Below, one piece after another: positions 63,896 to 64,000 of a stretch of 64,000 bases of DNA (its first letter is position 1; every line of letters starts with the position of its first letter). The DNA is from Loripinus fragilis. Taxonomy: Eukaryota > Mollusca > Bivalvia > Lucinida > Lucinidae. The stretch lies in contig OZ026517.1 in NCBI GenBank assembly GCA_964019695.1, positions 53,809,672-53,873,671 of the forward strand, read 5' to 3'. The notes beneath the pieces were generated by a model that was not told the origin of the DNA, ran no database searches, and saw only the letters and a program-made list of their open reading frames with translations. A program made the translations under genes and the position numbers.

Positions 63896-64000
63896 TGTCC
63901 AGTTAAGCAGAATTTATGAGCTTAAAATTGGTAAACAAATTTCTTACCTAATAGTTTAAACATGTTTTGGCTGTTCAAAAGAAACGTCTCATTGAGACCG
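63896..64000 (+). mobile_element. MITE-A copy cut by the window edge
   Basis: Starts 'tgtccagttaagcagaattt' and reaches the centre 'aaacgtctcattgagac' at the end of the window. Confidence 0.7.

Overview
This is a eukaryotic, intron-rich, AT-rich window. The gene content and the repeats (tRNA-derived SINEs with a conserved central block, many palindromic MITEs, and 'TGACCTTGACCT' satellites of a kind common in molluscs) suggest a bivalve mollusc. That assignment is an inference from style, not a database match. No prokaryotic features are present.

Genes. (1) On the minus strand at about 4.6-7.4 kb lie three phase-compatible internal exons of a paraoxonase/arylesterase (PON) family protein. 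Its other exons are not visible, and its 3' part probably lies beyond the left edge. (2) On the plus strand from 24.9 kb to 62.9 kb lies an almost complete TTK/MPS1 dual-specificity kinase gene. It has 18 exons whose splice phases all match, giving at least 806 codons: an N-terminal TPR domain, a low-complexity linker, a full kinase domain and part of the C-terminal tail. The stop codon is not in view. (3) A decayed non-LTR retrotransposon reverse transcriptase lies at about 17.8-19.1 kb.

The most striking feature is inside TTK. Exon 8 is preceded by a 39-unit, mostly 84-bp array in which every unit carries the branch-point region, the 3' splice site and the first 56 nt of that exon. Exon 16 (kinase subdomains IX-X) is preceded by five extra 114/115-bp copies of its own acceptor plus first 96 nt. 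The 3' part of exon 13 with its donor is duplicated directly downstream, a 53-bp fragment of exon 14 sits in intron 13, and intron 3 carries four exact-period 100-bp repeats. TTK has therefore repeatedly suffered, or tolerated, local duplications at exon edges that multiply decoy splice sites around essential coding exons.

The rest of the window is mostly mobile DNA: a 3.94-kb element with 27-bp inverted ends and eleven scattered copies of a GTAAGGTTCGTTA motif (0.5-4.5 kb); a 4.73-kb element with CACGGGTGG ends filling most of intron 11; two elements with perfect 9-bp target duplications; a mariner-like element carrying five RFX X-box-like palindromes at the right edge; two opposite-facing tandem-repeat elements resembling pearl/Helentron non-autonomous elements; and at least eight MITE families, with about 14 copies of the commonest. 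No RNA genes other than tRNA-derived SINE heads, no CRISPR and no operons were seen.
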